A stretch of DNA of 64,000 bases, taken from the NCBI GenBank assembly GCA_903632075.3, contig CAHIKZ030000808.1, positions 567,501 through 631,500 on the forward strand, written 5' to 3'. The notes beneath the pieces were generated by a model. The model had not been told where the DNA came from. It saw only the letters and a program-made list of their open reading frames with translations, and searched no databases. The position numbers were made by a program, and so were the translations under genes. This document shows, one piece after another, positions 32,229 through 43,899 of this stretch (position 1 is the first letter of the stretch; each line of letters begins with the position of its first letter). Origin of the DNA: Acanthosepion pharaonis. Its lineage: Eukaryota; Mollusca; Cephalopoda; Sepiida; Sepiidae.

Positions 32229-32230
32229 CA
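32186..32230. repeat. (AC)n(AT)n compound microsatellite
   Basis: About 45 bp; further (TG)n-rich text at 32284-32340. Confidence 0.95.
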
Positions 32231-32409
32231 ATACAATTTCACTGTGTTTTATACAATGAAATGAGAAATTTGATCATTTACAATGTGTGTGGCTGCATAT
32301 ATGTGTGTGTGTGCATATATGTTTGTGTGTATATGCGTGTGCATGTTTCAAAAATTGTATTTATTGTGGGAGAGAGCTCAATATTGGATATGGAGTATTT
32401 ACAGATATA

Positions 32410-32490
32410 AACAGTAGACATAGGAATCAACGCTGTATAGTAATTGTCAGTTTCATATTTTAATACAATATTCAGACCATGTCCACATTA
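32410..32490 (-). repeat. Penelope-like tail type D, copy 1
   Basis: 'ggaatcaacgctgtatagta', 'tttcatattttaatacaata', 'ttcagaccatgtc' parallels 33.89-33.95 kb. Both run into (CA)/(AT) microsatellites on the right. Confidence 0.4.
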
Positions 32491-32491
32491 T

Positions 32492-32535
<44 letters not shown>
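32491..32535. repeat. (CA)n(TA)n microsatellite
   Basis: About 45 bp. Confidence 0.95.
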
Positions 32536-32536
<1 letters not shown>

Positions 32537-32827
32537 CTTTAAACATTATTTTTAATGGGTAAGTGTAATTGAAATAGACACCCAGTTTTTTTAATTTAAA
32601 CCATGCATTACATCTGTCAGTGAGGCAAAGCCATCTTTTTCAAATACGGCTATCCAGCAAAAAAATAATGTTAGATGCAATTAAATGACATATTAAAAAT
32701 AAATCCATTAAGGGATTGCTTTGTTTGCATTTCATATATGAAACTGAGCAAATGGCTTTCAAAAAAAAATCTGAACAAGAAACTATGCTTTCCTTAAAAC
32801 TGAAATAGTGCAAACAACCCAGCAAGG

Positions 32828-32938
32828 CTCTATGTTGCCAAGTGGTCAAAAACATGCCAGATCAAAGGGTTTTTTTTTTTCAGTTTTTTTTTCTTCTTCA
32901 AAAGAGAGATGTAGGTTCAAACCCTGTCGGAGAGCATA
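32828..32938 (+). repeat. tRNA-like sequence split by a T-rich insert
   Basis: 'gttgccaagtggtcaaaaac' has the A-box/D-arm form of Leu/Ser-type tRNAs ('ccgagtggt'). 'ccagatcaaag' is an anticodon-arm-like part. 'gtaggttcaaaccctgtcgg' gives a T arm (stem gtagg/cctgt, loop ttcaaac). About 35 nt of T-rich DNA separate the halves. Probably a tRNA pseudogene or SINE head, not a functional tRNA. Confidence 0.4.
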
Positions 32939-33080
32939 TTTTCTTTATTTATTCTTCTCAGGTGTGCAGGCAAATACACACTAAAATTAAAATCAGTGCA
33001 AATATTTCGAATATAGGTATCCACTAAACAGTTGAAGTTATAAAATGTAGTTCTAAAAATAAATCCATGTAAGAAAAAAC

Positions 33081-33084
<4 letters not shown>

Positions 33085-33111
<27 letters not shown>

Positions 33112-33197
33112 TGTATATAAATATACATTTTTTCTTCAATAGCATGATCCAATATGTAATATTATATAGATATTTATATATTATATTTATATATTAT

Positions 33198-33231
<34 letters not shown>

Positions 33232-33235
33232 GTAT
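33085..33235. repeat. (CA)n and (TA)n runs
   Basis: (CA)n at 33090-33110 and (TA)n at 33198-33230, with imperfect TA text between. Confidence 0.9.
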
Positions 33236-33324
33236 ATCCAGATATGATAAGTACAATATCTTTCTTTTTTTTTTTTTTTGTATTTTGCTTTTAAATCTTA
33301 ATAAATTGTTCACTCACCAGTAAT

Positions 33325-33411
33325 TTATAATCTCCTGATGAGATGCATTGATATGCATTAAAACACAATTGCAATTGTGTAATGATTTTTACATGTTTTC
33401 AGTGTAATATC

Positions 33412-33414
<3 letters not shown>
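33325..33414 (+). repeat. Penelope-like tail type B, plus-strand copy
   Basis: 'cctgatgagatgcattgata', 'tgcattaaaacaca', 'acatgttttcagtgtaatat', 'cctttt' followed by (AT)n. Mirrors 20.61-20.71 kb. Confidence 0.5.

Positions 33415-33468
<54 letters not shown>
33415..33468. repeat. (AT)n microsatellite
   Basis: About 26 AT units at the end of the type B tail. Confidence 0.97.
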
Positions 33469-33471
<3 letters not shown>

Positions 33472-33633
33472 TATTCATCCAAAAGGAACTGTTGGTTTAA
33501 TTATATATAAGATGTTGAGTGTTGTGCTCAAAGTTGTGAATAAATTATCCAAAGTTCATATTTTGTTATTTTTGTTCAAGTACTTTACACTTTCGCAATC
33601 ATTATCAGGGACTGACATGTTGTCTGTGTGGTA

Positions 33634-33680
33634 GTTAGAATTCCTTTAAGATGCAGACAAAGGAATTCTAACTATCACAA
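33634..33680. repeat. Short hairpin
   Basis: 'gttagaattccttt' pairs with 'aaaggaattctaac' around a loop of about 14 nt. Confidence 0.7.
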
Positions 33681-33874
33681 AAACAATATCCAATGCCTTA
33701 TCTAAAAATTGAAAAATATAATAAAAAGTTAAACAGACAGACCTTGTTGGTTCATTTTAATCACACCTGTTTGGAGATATATACGTATAGGGATGTGTGT
33801 GTGATAAAAAATATAGGTTTAAGGTATGCTGTATTGATGGGTAAAATGATCAATATCAGGGATAGTGTATGTAA

Positions 33875-33952
33875 ATATAAAAATAGCCACTGAGATCAAC
33901 ACCGAGCAGAGACAGTCTATTTCATGCTTCAATGCAATCTTCAGGCCAGATG

Positions 33953-33955
<3 letters not shown>
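33875..33955 (-). repeat. Penelope-like tail type D, copy 2
   Basis: 'gagatcaacaccgagcagag', 'tttcatgcttcaatgcaatc', 'ttcaggccagatgtc' then (AT)n at 33956-33994. Confidence 0.4.
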
Positions 33956-33999
<44 letters not shown>

Positions 34000-34139
34000 G
34001 AGAACAAATCGAATATAAATTCCAACATTCATAACATTAGTTTAAAAGAGGACTCAATACCAAAAGTAGACTAAAATTCTTTATTTTAGGATATTAAATC
34101 AACATGTTAAGTTAACATCCTAAAATAAAAGTGTGTGTG

Positions 34140-34142
<3 letters not shown>

Positions 34143-34197
<55 letters not shown>
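34143..34197. repeat. (TA)n microsatellite
   Basis: About 27 TA units, then a short (GA)n. A hairpin 'ttattttaggat' / 'atcctaaaataa' lies just upstream (34080-34128). Confidence 0.97.
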
Positions 34198-34199
<2 letters not shown>

Positions 34200-34209
<10 letters not shown>

Positions 34210-34879
34210 CACCTGTACGGGCTTTCTGTAACAACCAGCGATGCTAATAATAATGCATGTATTGAGAAAAATTATATTATGACACAGCTGCAGGCTCAGA
34301 TTTTGCATCATGGCATATAAGTTAAATTTTGACCTGAAATTTCCATTGTATAATGTTCACTCTGTAGGTATCTATTCAGACACCCACTCCAATGGAATAT
34401 GATGTAGTAACGTTTTAAGTAGGGTATCCCATAAACAGAGGACTAAAGATAAAAATTGTTCAAGCTCCCTCCGCCTTTTTCCTTTTGGAGATGCCACAGG
34501 TGCCAGGCATTAACCCTCCTCTCCCACTAGGGAAAGGTACTGCCTGGGGGCACATTTAACTTCTTTTTATATCCCATTTGGGGTTTTGGCTTCGCCACTA
34601 TGAAAATATATAGTTTACTTTAAATACATAACCTCATGGATGTACTTGGATACCTCCAAGAAGTCTAGTGCAACAATGAAGATATTTATTTTTTAATATG
34701 ATGTCTTCCTTGTCAATGCACTGAATTCTTTGGTGAATAATCATATAAAGTGAATTTTATACTGTGAGAGTTTCAGTTCAAGATTCAACTTACAAATCAC
34801 ACTGTAAATTTACACCTGTGTAAGTATATGTGTGTGAAAATCCAATTTTATCTAATCCCTTGTAGATACATATGCACAT

Positions 34880-34918
<39 letters not shown>

Positions 34919-36340
34919 TTCCACATTTTCTGACTTTTGCTAGTGATTGGTTACCCTGAACACTCATCTTAAACTGACATTTGATCGACCCTGAAACATT
35001 TGTGCTTCTTAAAAAAAAAAGCCTCTGTTTGTGTAAAAGAATATTAACCCAAAAGTCAAGGGTCTCTGCAGCATATTTGCTGTGCTTTACGCAAAATTGT
35101 ATACAGGAATGTTGCTTGAATTTGTCTGCCCTCGTAAATATTGCAGTGCCATTCCGTGGAAAGATTATAAAACCTTATATAATTGAACAGGAGTCGATAA
35201 AAGGAAACCTCTTTGCAGACTAGTAGCCTGGGTACAAATCACATTGGTACAATCACAGTACATACAGTTTGAGAAATTTTTGATACTAATTATATATACT
35301 GTATTTTCTAACCTGGAACGTGCCATTTATGGTGAATAAAAAAAAAAAAAAAAAAAGTTTTTAAATAATCTTATAATTTTATTGGATCCTTTTTGTCCAT
35401 AATAATCAAATATTGGCAAACAGGGATAAACATGCCCACAATAAGATGGGGTGTCAGAAGGATTGGGGTTTTTTCCCCCCCATGACACGGGCTTTTAACA
35501 ACCTTCACTCCATGACAATGTTTATTGTTTTTAATAGTGATAATTAGAATTGGAATAAAACCTAAACACATGAAAGTGAATTTGTACATTTATTTTTGTT
35601 CTTAAGAATTTACAACAAATATATTGAACACTATTTATTATAAGAATAATTTTATTATTGTAACATTCTAAAAATTAATACAATTAGAACTAATGCAATA
35701 TTTATCACTTACCAATTTATAAAGAAATAAATGGGAAAATAAGTTTTATTCATAAACTTATGAAGCTTTATTAAATTATGAACCAACTGTAAGGAAATCC
35801 TTATTTACCATTTTATAAAGTTTGAATCAATTGGCAATTAGCTAATTTCAATAAATGTAGTAAATAGTGTTTATTATTTTCATTGTAAATTGTCAAGAAC
35901 AATGTTTGTTTTATTACAATACTAAGCATTGCTTTTTAAAACAAGCATTGTCAAGGAGTGAAGGTAGTTAAGAGAGTGGTGTCATCAGAAAAAGAGTTCT
36001 TTTGACGTCTTATTGCAGGCACATTTATCCATGTTTGCCCAAATATCTTAGCCAGTTCAGTCATTGTTTATATTAACTTCATTTCAACATAGAAATTGTT
36101 CTGAATCACTATCAAATTCACTGCCAGAGTAAGAAAACCGAAGATGAAAAGAGATTTTTCAGTTTAATTGATAAAAATACAAAAAAAAAAATCCTCTCAC
36201 CTGTCAAACCATGACGCAAGAAAATACACTCATAAGACACGAGTCCTATAACCCATTAGGGTCATAGATGCACCACACGCACAGCAGCTGTAGCAGCAGT
36301 GGGTGTGTCTTGGGCAACATCACCTGAGAGAACCTATCCC
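34200..36340. other. No gene seen
   Basis: (CA)n at 34877-34914; A run at 35338-35356; a pyrimidine/purine-poor AT-rich block 35590-36060 with many 'ttattat'-type words. No transposon ends or domains recognised. ORFs of 61-80 codons show no motif. Confidence 0.45.
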
Positions 36341-36344
36341 TTTT

Positions 36345-36615
36345 CCGGCTGGTTTCAAATCCAGAATTGTCCTTCTAAAGTGGGTCCAATCCAAGGCAAT
36401 TTACCCTGCAATTTAACCTCTAGCTGAAAGAAGAGTTGGATTCATTCGTTTTTTGGGGTTTTTTTTGTTTCTTTAGTTGGGTTTTTTTTTTTTTACCCCC
36501 GCCTCCCAAACAAAAAAGAAAGCATTTGTTAGAAAATGAATACAACAGACTAGCCTGGAATTAGAACTTGGCTCACCAATTCTACTTACAGTGCTGATAT
36601 CCATTACACTACCTG
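36345..36615 (-). repeat. SINE S1b, degenerate
   Basis: Reads on the minus strand: head 'gtgtgcaggtagtgtaatgg', B-box region 'ccaagttctaattccagg', body with 'cagctagaggttaaattg', and 3' domain 'gaaggacaattctggatttg' that matches the S1b copy near 58.57 kb ('gaaggacaactctgaattc'). A T-rich/G stretch interrupts the body at 36448-36500. Confidence 0.5.
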
Positions 36616-36619
36616 CACA

Positions 36620-37230
36620 CGCTTCCAAACATAGAGTAAGGACTGGCCTAAAGGTGTGAGCTGGCATCCATCTTAATTGAATTCCAAAAAGAAGTCATCA
36701 AGTACACCCAAGAATAAGAGGCAGGAATTCTTATTTATTTGCCCGTTTATTTTTCGTGTGAGAATGTTGTTGAGAAAATCATTGATGATGATGATTGGAA
36801 TAATGCAAATATAATGATTATGAATTTGTAATGGAACTAATGATGAAATACATTATTCAATATGGCTTCCTCTTTAGCCATTGGCAGAAAAGATAAAATT
36901 GACGGGAAGGTATATAGGGAATGTAAATCTTATCACAGAAGACATTATGCTTCGTTCAGTATCTCCCATTTTTTTTTTTATGTATATGTGTGTTTAGCTC
37001 TGTGAGTTTATACCTTCTTTTAATGAATTTCCTGCTTTTTTTATGTCTGTATTTCTGTCCATTGCATTCTTCTTCTGCTTTGAGTTGGTTCCAATATATT
37101 TTCTCTTGGGAAGTTTATTAATGTCTGTTGGATTCTGTATCCAGATAGATAGGGTCTTTACAACACTATATTCATTTGACATTTTTTTTTCCATTTGCCT
37201 ATTCACTTTCATTAAATTAATCTTGTCTGC
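36620..37230. other. No gene seen
   Basis: Unrecognised AT-rich sequence up to the minisatellite. Confidence 0.45.
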
Positions 37231-37299
37231 TTTAGATGCTTTCTCTTAATATCTCGTTCTGGTTTCTTGTGTTTTTCCTATCTCTCGTGTTCTGGTTTC

Positions 37300-37662
37300 A
37301 TGCCTCTCTCTGTCTCTCGTGTTCTGGTTTCATGCCTCTCTCTGTCTCTCGTGTTCTGGTTTCATGCCTCTCTCTGTCTCACGTGTTCTGGTTTCATGCC
37401 TCTCTCTGTCTCACGTGTTCTGGTTTCATGCCTCTCTCTGTCTCACGTGTTCTGGTTTCATGCCCTCTCTGTCTCCGTGTTCTGGTTTCATGCCTCTCTC
37501 TGTCTCCGTGTTCTGGTTTCATGCCTCTCTCTGTCTCTCTCTGTCTCACGTGTTCTGGTTTCATGCCTCTCTCTGTCTCACGTGTTCTGGTTTCATGCCT
37601 CTCTCTGTCTCACGTGTTCTGGTTTCATGCCTCTCTCTGTCTCACGTGTTCTGGTTTCATGC

Positions 37663-37693
<31 letters not shown>

Positions 37694-37841
37694 GTTCTCT
37701 CGCGTTCTGGTTCCTTGCCCCTCTCTCTCTCTCTTTCTCTCTCTCTCTCTTGCGTTCTGGTTCCTTGCCCCCCCCCTCTCTCTCTCTCTCGCGTTCTGGT
37801 TCCTTGCCCCTCTCTCTCTCTCTCTCACGTTCTGGTTCCTT

Positions 37842-37873
<32 letters not shown>

Positions 37874-37922
37874 TGCGTTCTGGTTCCTTGCCCCCCCCTC
37901 TCTCTCTGGCGTTATGGTTCCT

Positions 37923-37956
<34 letters not shown>

Positions 37957-38245
37957 GCGTTCTGGTTCCTTGCCCCTCTCTCTCTCTCTTTCTCTCTCTC
38001 TCTTGTTCTAGTTTCATGCCACCCCCTCTCTCGTTCTGGTTTCATGCCCCCCTTTCTCTTGATTTTGTTTCTTACTCCTCTCATATTCTCGCCTTCAAGA
38101 TTTCTTGCATTTCTCTCTCACTCTCATTCAAGGTTTCTTGTGTTTCTATCTCTCTTTCTCTCTCAAGCTTCTTGCACTTCTCACTACCTCCCTTGATCTG
38201 GTTTCTTGCTTTTCTCCCACACCTCTCTCTCTCTCTCTCTCAAAT
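37300..38245. repeat. Minisatellite, 32-bp unit
   Basis: A 32-bp unit ('gtgttctggtttcatgcc' plus 'tctctctgtctcac') repeats regularly from about 37315 to 37665, then diverges into longer variants ('gcgttctggttccttgcccc' plus variable (CT)n), fading near 38240. Plus strand is almost pure pyrimidine outside the core. ORFs of 230-341 codons here are repeat translations. Confidence 0.97.
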
Positions 38246-38407
38246 TATATTCTCAATATAAGAGGAATGCATACTTGAGCTCTACCAAAAGTTGTAATTA
38301 CTTAAAACTTTCGAATGCCCATTCCAGTAGTGGTCAACTACATTGTTTATTTTTTCTTTGTTTATCCACTAATAATAATGTTTGAAATAGCATACACACA
38401 CTCGTGC

Positions 38408-38451
<44 letters not shown>
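38408..38451. repeat. (AT)n microsatellite
   Basis: About 21 AT units next to a LINE fragment. Confidence 0.97.
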
Positions 38452-38454
38452 CTG

Positions 38455-39290
38455 TTTTTTTTCTAACTGGAGCAAAGAATGACTTGTTAATTTCAATGCC
38501 TATAAAACTATGCTCATCTGAGATACCCTTTTCTGTCTTCAATTAGCATGGCTGATTCTAACCTCCAGGAGAGTGATTCATTGCTCCTTATCAGCTTAAC
38601 ATTCTCAGCTGACATGAAGGGGAAAGACTACATTGAATCCATTGCTAGGTTTGCTGCTAAGAAAGTTGGTCCACTGTGTTGTGCTAGACAATTTTTCTCT
38701 ACAAAATTTACCTTACATATCTAGAAGTCTTCCATTTGTCCATGCTTAGAATATTACTGACACATATGGTCTGGTGGTGCTTATGCTATTTATTTAAAGA
38801 TTCTTGATCCTTTCTAAAGGAAAATCAGCAATATTGTTGGTTCTAACCTGACGACTTGGCTTCAATCACTTTCCAAACATCATAAAGTTGCTTCCCTGTG
38901 CCTTTCCTACAAATATTTTCATGGTAATTCTTTAGATGGACACTTCACTATGGTACCTAGACTTCATGAATTTAAGTGTAGTATTAGATTGGTAACAAGG
39001 TCTCATCAATTTGTAATTGAATTGGCTAGATGTAACTGCAAATTCTATGCTAACAGTTTCTTTTCTCACACTTCTCATTTGTGGAACTCTCTTCCAACTC
39101 CTTGCTTCTGGCCAACTTTGATCTTCAAACATTTAAATGTAATGTCAATCATTATCTACTGTCCTCCTGGCTACTCTTATTTTGTTCTCACTCTTTCATA
39201 ATGTTTTCTAATTCTTTCACACCAAGTAATCCCTTGTCTTAGTGGCTTTATTACCTTGTTTGGGGTAAATTTGATTTAAAATATATATGT
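38455..39290 (+). pseudogene. CR1/Jockey-like LINE, RT C-terminus to 3' end
   Basis: Longest LINE fragment. Readable blocks: KDYIESIARFAAKKVGPLCC-like, SSICPCLEYY-HIWSGG, HHKVASLCLFYKYFHGN, MVPRLHEFKCSIRLVTRSHQ, NCKFYANSFFSHTSHLWNSL, PTPCFWP. After the ORF end comes the shared tail 'agtaatcccttgtcttagtg', 'gctttattaccttgtttggg'. Stops and frameshifts show it is dead. It is the reference for the other 3' ends. Confidence 0.8.
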
Positions 39291-39414
39291 ATTCATGCAC
39301 ACACACAAATACACATATATATTCAATGTCTTTTCACGTCCTCCATAAGTTGCCTGATTTGTTGGCTAACCTGACGAATATTCATAAATGTTCTTAAATT
39401 TAAAATTTTTTAAA

Positions 39415-39560
39415 AATCACTAATATTTTTGCTCTTGTCTGTAAGTACTTATTACCAAATAAAATCCTTGCATTTGTCTTGAGGATGAAACACGTCGGCT
39501 AAGATAAGTTATTTTTTTTTGCTTTTGTTTTTATTCATACTGTCGTTTTACAGATATACT
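39415..39560 (+). repeat. Penelope-like tail type C
   Basis: 'gtcttgaggatgaaacacgt', 'cggctaagataagtta', 'ttgtttttattcatactgtc', then (CA)n(TA)n. Inverted copy at 30.53 kb. Confidence 0.5.
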
Positions 39561-39577
39561 CTATCTGAATTTTTTTT

Positions 39578-39579
39578 TT

Positions 39580-39624
<45 letters not shown>
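39578..39624. repeat. (CA)n(TA)n(CA)n microsatellite
   Basis: Symmetrical compound array, about 47 bp. Confidence 0.95.
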
Positions 39625-39627
<3 letters not shown>

Positions 39628-39865
39628 TCAACCTCAGTTCTCAAACTTGTCGAACAAATTGGTTTTCAAACAGAAAATTTGAGATGAAAATGCCTCGGTT
39701 ATCGAACAAATCGAGTTAACCCAAACAGAATCATTTCTGATTCAACCGTCATGTTGTATACATTCATGTGTTATGGCGTGCTTTTCTTGTCCAATTTTAT
39801 TGTACTGTGACTTTTTTCTCTACATTGATTCCTATGGAAAATATAATTTTTGTGAACCGAGGTTC

Positions 39866-39869
<4 letters not shown>
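39625..39869. mobile_element. MITE with Tigger/pogo-like ends
   Basis: Left end 'cagtcaacctcagttctcaa' and inverted right end 'agtggaacctcggttcac' are similar, and inner 'ctcggttatcgaacaaatcg' repeats the same theme. 245 bp, abutting (TA)n on the right so a TA duplication is masked. Non-coding. Confidence 0.55.

Positions 39870-39927
<58 letters not shown>
39870..39927. repeat. (TA)n microsatellite
   Basis: About 28 TA units. Confidence 0.97.
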
Positions 39928-39930
<3 letters not shown>

Positions 39931-40224
39931 TGGTATAACTCATCTTCAACAGAGTCTTTCATGACTTGGAATTTTGGCGTTCAGTTGAAGCAGTTTAAGT
40001 TTTAAAGCCAGACCACCTGAAAATCAATATTAGCAACAACAATTGGGTGCAACTGAAGCACATCCCCAAATGGGGAGGGTACAATTTGAATGGGGAGTGG
40101 CCCTGAAAAGGACCGTTTTTGCGTTCTCAATCTTGTTTCAACCTCATGCACAGCAACAGTTGAAGAGGCATTTCTTCTCAGCCATTGAATCCTTTGATCA
40201 TCACTATCAGCCTCATGTGCAGAA

Positions 40225-40300
40225 ACGTTTTGATGAAAACTGTGGAAATGCATAAACAACATCCGATCACACACACACACACACATTTTGAGAATTATAG
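40225..40300 (+). repeat. Duplicated segment, copy 1
   Basis: About 65 bp with 'gatgaaaactgtggaaatgc', 'ataaacaacatccgatc', (AC)n and 'ttttgagaatt' recurs at 40505-40573. The upstream 200 bp are not duplicated. Confidence 0.8.
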
Positions 40301-40504
40301 ATATAGATAATTGTAATAATTTAAACTATTTATTTTTATTAAAGTTTTTATGAAAGATATATATGCAAGAACAGATAGTAAATATAGTAAAACGTTGCTG
40401 AGAGTTATAATAGACAAGAAGTAGTGGAGAGCCATTGTCATGAACAATTTAGGCTCAAAACCGGCACTGAAGAATTATCTATTAAACAAAAAAATTAATC
40501 GAAA

Positions 40505-40573
40505 TCGGATGAAAACTGTGGAAATGCATAAACAACATCCGATCACACACACACGCACACTTTTTGAGAATTG
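40505..40573 (+). repeat. Duplicated segment, copy 2
   Basis: Second copy of the block at 40225-40300; it ends at the left TIR of the MITE at 40578. Confidence 0.8.
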
Positions 40574-40577
40574 TACA

Positions 40578-40723
40578 CAGTGTAACCCGGATATAAGAGA
40601 AACCCGGATATAAGAGAGATTTTCTCTGGTCCCAAATTAGAGCCTGTAAACAAAATAGACCAAACCCGGATATAAGAGACTTCTTCTCCGGTCCCGACAA
40701 CTCTCTTATATCCGGGTTACACT
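40578..40723. mobile_element. 146-bp MITE with perfect 22-bp TIR
   Basis: Ends 'agtgtaacccggatataaga' onward and the exact inverse at the right. The core word 'aacccggatataagaga' occurs three times directly (40583, 40601, about 40663) and once inverted at the right end. Type resembles pogo/Tigger-like termini. Flanks show no clear TA. The perfect arms suggest recent insertion. Confidence 0.75.
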
Positions 40724-40729
40724 AACCAA

Positions 40730-41650
40730 ATGGATGCGTTTTCCCGAAATTAAAGCAAAATACGCTACTATCTCATTTTAAAATATTTGCTAAAATCACG
40801 GAATTGTCTGATTTAAACAAAATTTTCAGTGCATATTCATTAATGAGTGAATGGTACTTAACTAAATATTAGAAAACTAAAACTTTATGAAAATATTTCG
40901 GATTGAGGAGGTCCGTTTCATCCCTCTCCCCTTTTCATTATCTTGTGTGTACTGTAGTGTACTTTTTAATTTGGTGTGTGTTCATCAATTTTTTTTACAG
41001 TTATATGAAAATAAGAAAAATTCCTGAAAATGTTTTTTCAGTAAAAGGTTTATGCAATATCAAGTGTGAACAACTGGAAAATATGTCCCGAATCTTACCA
41101 AAAATAATTAAAAATTCCAATAAACCTTTTTTTATGGCGGATGGTGCTTCTTGCATAATTTGATAAAACATTTACTAAACTTTCATCTTGGACAAAAAAA
41201 TAAATTTACACTTCATTTTTTTTTTTTCTTTTTTTTTTATAAATTCATTTTTTTTTCAGTTCGATTTTTAAATTCATCCCGTTGCTGTTCTTAAAAAAAA
41301 TTAATCAATAAGACATGTTTGAAGATTCGAAAAATGTAAGGTCTACTAAAATAAATGAATGCCATTTTTTTCTTGTGTAAAAAAAATTTAAATGATGTTT
41401 TTTCATTTTAGCAACTGTTTGATTTATTTTAACAAGCGAAAGCAATTGTATTTTAAACTTATGAGTCAGAAAGTATCATTTACCTAAATACTTCCTATGT
41501 ATAAAAAATAAACTTATTTAACTAAGTTTCATAAAATCTTAGAATAAAACATTAAGTTATTGGTTAAAAAGTTAATTTATTTTTAAACATAAGTACCAAT
41601 ATCTTTTTGAACTGCTAGTGTTCCGTTTTTTTCTTTAATTTTTTCATTTT
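40730..41650. other. No gene seen
   Basis: Very AT-rich. The 86-codon ORF at 40903-41163 has no recognisable domain; T runs flank it. Confidence 0.45.
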
Positions 41651-41660
41651 TCGTGCAATT

Positions 41661-41962
41661 TAGGAGGCTCGGTGGAGTAATAAAAAACGGATAGCGGCTC
41701 GGATTGTGGAATCGGAGAGCTGAGTTCGAATTCCAGTCGAATCCATTACATTCACTTTTGGGAAAGGTATTAATTAATTTCTCCCACCCAGCTATAGGTA
41801 AATAGCAGGACAGACCGGGTTCTATAGCCTTGAATGGCAACTGGTCTACCTCAGAAAGAAATGGCAACCTACTGCGGGGAAAAATTTGCCTCGTCAGTCA
41901 TGTATCGAAAGATACATGATCGCCTAGCTTGTATCACACATGGCACATAAGTTAACAACTGT
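41661..41962 (+). mobile_element. SINE S1a with TSD
   Basis: 'gtgcaatt' at 41653-41660 and 41963-41970. Head with 'ggatagcggctcggattg', B-box region 'gagttcgaattccagtcg', body 'cagctataggtaaatagcag', 'gcaacctactgcgggg', 3' end 'atgatcgcctagctt' and 'catggcacataa'. Confidence 0.8.
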
Positions 41963-41969
41963 GTGCAAT

Positions 41970-43890
41970 TAAACTTTTTTTTAATTATTTTTAGCCCCTA
42001 ACCCTAATAAGTTATTTTCATGAAGTTTTAAAAAGTAAACATTACTTTAAAAATTAATCCTTAAGTTTACTAAATGACTTCAAAACATATCTCTAGGAAT
42101 TTTTAAAAGTTTGTCGTTTTTTACATTTTTTCCTCTAAGGCGGTCCGATGAATGACTAGTGAACGTGCCAATGTTTTTAAAATGCTTAAAAAAAACTTTA
42201 TTTACATACGGAAATTAATTTTTCTTATAATTCAGATGTGTTAGGTTTTACAAATAAAAAAACCGAAATTTAAGTTCAAAGAAGGTATTTTAAAATTACT
42301 TAAAATACGTTTTTCATTTTTACGTACAGGCACACATAATTCTTGGAAAAAAAATGACCAAGTTTTCATAATAAGCGTTTGACACAACTTAGTCTTTTCT
42401 TTTTGACCAACTTCAGATTGTTTCAGCTAAGTCAGAGTTTCTTTCCATACATTCATTTACTTTGACGAACTCTGCGCGTTCTTCTTAAAAGCTAAGCCCT
42501 ATCCACTGGGGTAGGTGTGTATGGGTAGGAAAGTAACTATCTTGACCTTTTGTCGACCGAAAGATTTTTTTTTTTAACCGACCTTATACTTGAACAAATG
42601 GTAAACTGCTAAGTATGAATTTGTGTAAGCCTGTTGAGTGTAGTAAGAGTAAGCTAAGCATTAGTCAATGTCCCCAGTAGTTCTTAGGAAACAGGATAAC
42701 GCTTTCCGTTGGCCCAGTTCATCTGGTTGTCGGAGAAGTAGCACCTACCCACGTCTTGTGTCCGCTGAAGACCTTTTTTTTTTTTCTTTTTTTTTTTTTT
42801 TATCTAAGTAGGGCCTCTTTTAATTCTACTGTACTGTAGTCTTTCTAGTCAGCTTTTCTTTAATTTAGCTTGCATTATTTTGTTTTAAAAATATTCTTTT
42901 AAATTTTGATTTTTGAGTTACTGTGACGAGAATAATTTTTCAGTTTTTTTTTCTCTCTCAAGCTCTTCAGTTTACGAATATTAAACTTTTTTCTAATAAT
43001 TTTAAAACTTCTAGGTACTTCCAAAAAATCCCTAAAAAATCAGAATACCCTTGAAAACTTAAAAGTAAAACAAAGTTTTATCGTCAAACAAAATCGTTTA
43101 TTATTGTTACTTAAGACTAGGAAAGATTTTCTGAATATTTAATTAAATTTTTCACTCCTTTTTAGAACATCTGAAATTTTTATTTAAAATCTTGTTTTTC
43201 TTGCGTCAGCAGATGTTCTATAAATTTTTATAAATTTATCATAGCAAATTTTAGCGGTGACACACGCATTAATTTGGAAATTCTTGCAAAAATCAAATCA
43301 TTCGTATTAATTTTAGAGCCCCAGTCAATGTAAATTCTTGCTCCTATGGATGCCAAAACAAAACCTGTTCACTCACACCACGTGGTTTCTTAAAATAAAA
43401 TTAATTAACAAAAATATATTTTTTTTAAATTCGTAATCTCCAGTACTCCCCGCTAATCTATTACTAAAGGCTTTAAGCACTCCAGATTATATTTCACAAA
43501 AGAACTTATTTGGCTTTGGCGTCCAAGGGGAGATCAATTTTTTCTTTCTCGTTTTTTTTTTTTTTTTTTTACAATAAATTTACATAGCAAAATGGTGTCC
43601 CTATTTTTTTCTATAAGAACAAAAATATTCATATTTGTCGGCTTGGTGTGCCTAATTCTTTGCCTGTCCTGAGCATCGTGTGTGATGCACAGGACATGTG
43701 ATTTCCATGTCCTTGCATATGTGGTGCACACGAGCCATGATTTTTTTTAAGAGTGGTAAAAGTAAAATTAACAATGCTTAAGAAAAGAATTCAGCAGGCC
43801 GTCTGGGGAAAAGCTTAATATTTTGTGCATCGTATATGACCACAGGACGCTTGATTTGTTTATGTATGGTCTCAATGAAAAGCATCTATT
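41970..43890. other. Sequence poor in recognised repeats; small hairpins
   Basis: About 1.9 kb with fewer microsatellites. A hairpin 'tgtcctgagcatc' / 'gatgcacaggaca' lies near 43665-43696. T runs near 42775-42800 and 43551-43570. I searched for ORFs and splice-like signals and cannot support a gene. Confidence 0.4.
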
Positions 43891-43899
43891 TTTTTCACT

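Noticed and set aside
37236..38261. ORF of 341 codons with a repeated Cys/Phe/His pattern
   Set aside because: 32-bp unit read through three frames in turn; the apparent protein repeat is the DNA repeat.
40903..41163. 86-codon ORF as a host gene
   Set aside because: AT-rich, low-complexity Lys/Asn-rich product without recognisable domain.
41996..42010. Telomere-like 'ccctaaccctaa'
   Set aside because: Only about two units; chance or a degenerate remnant.
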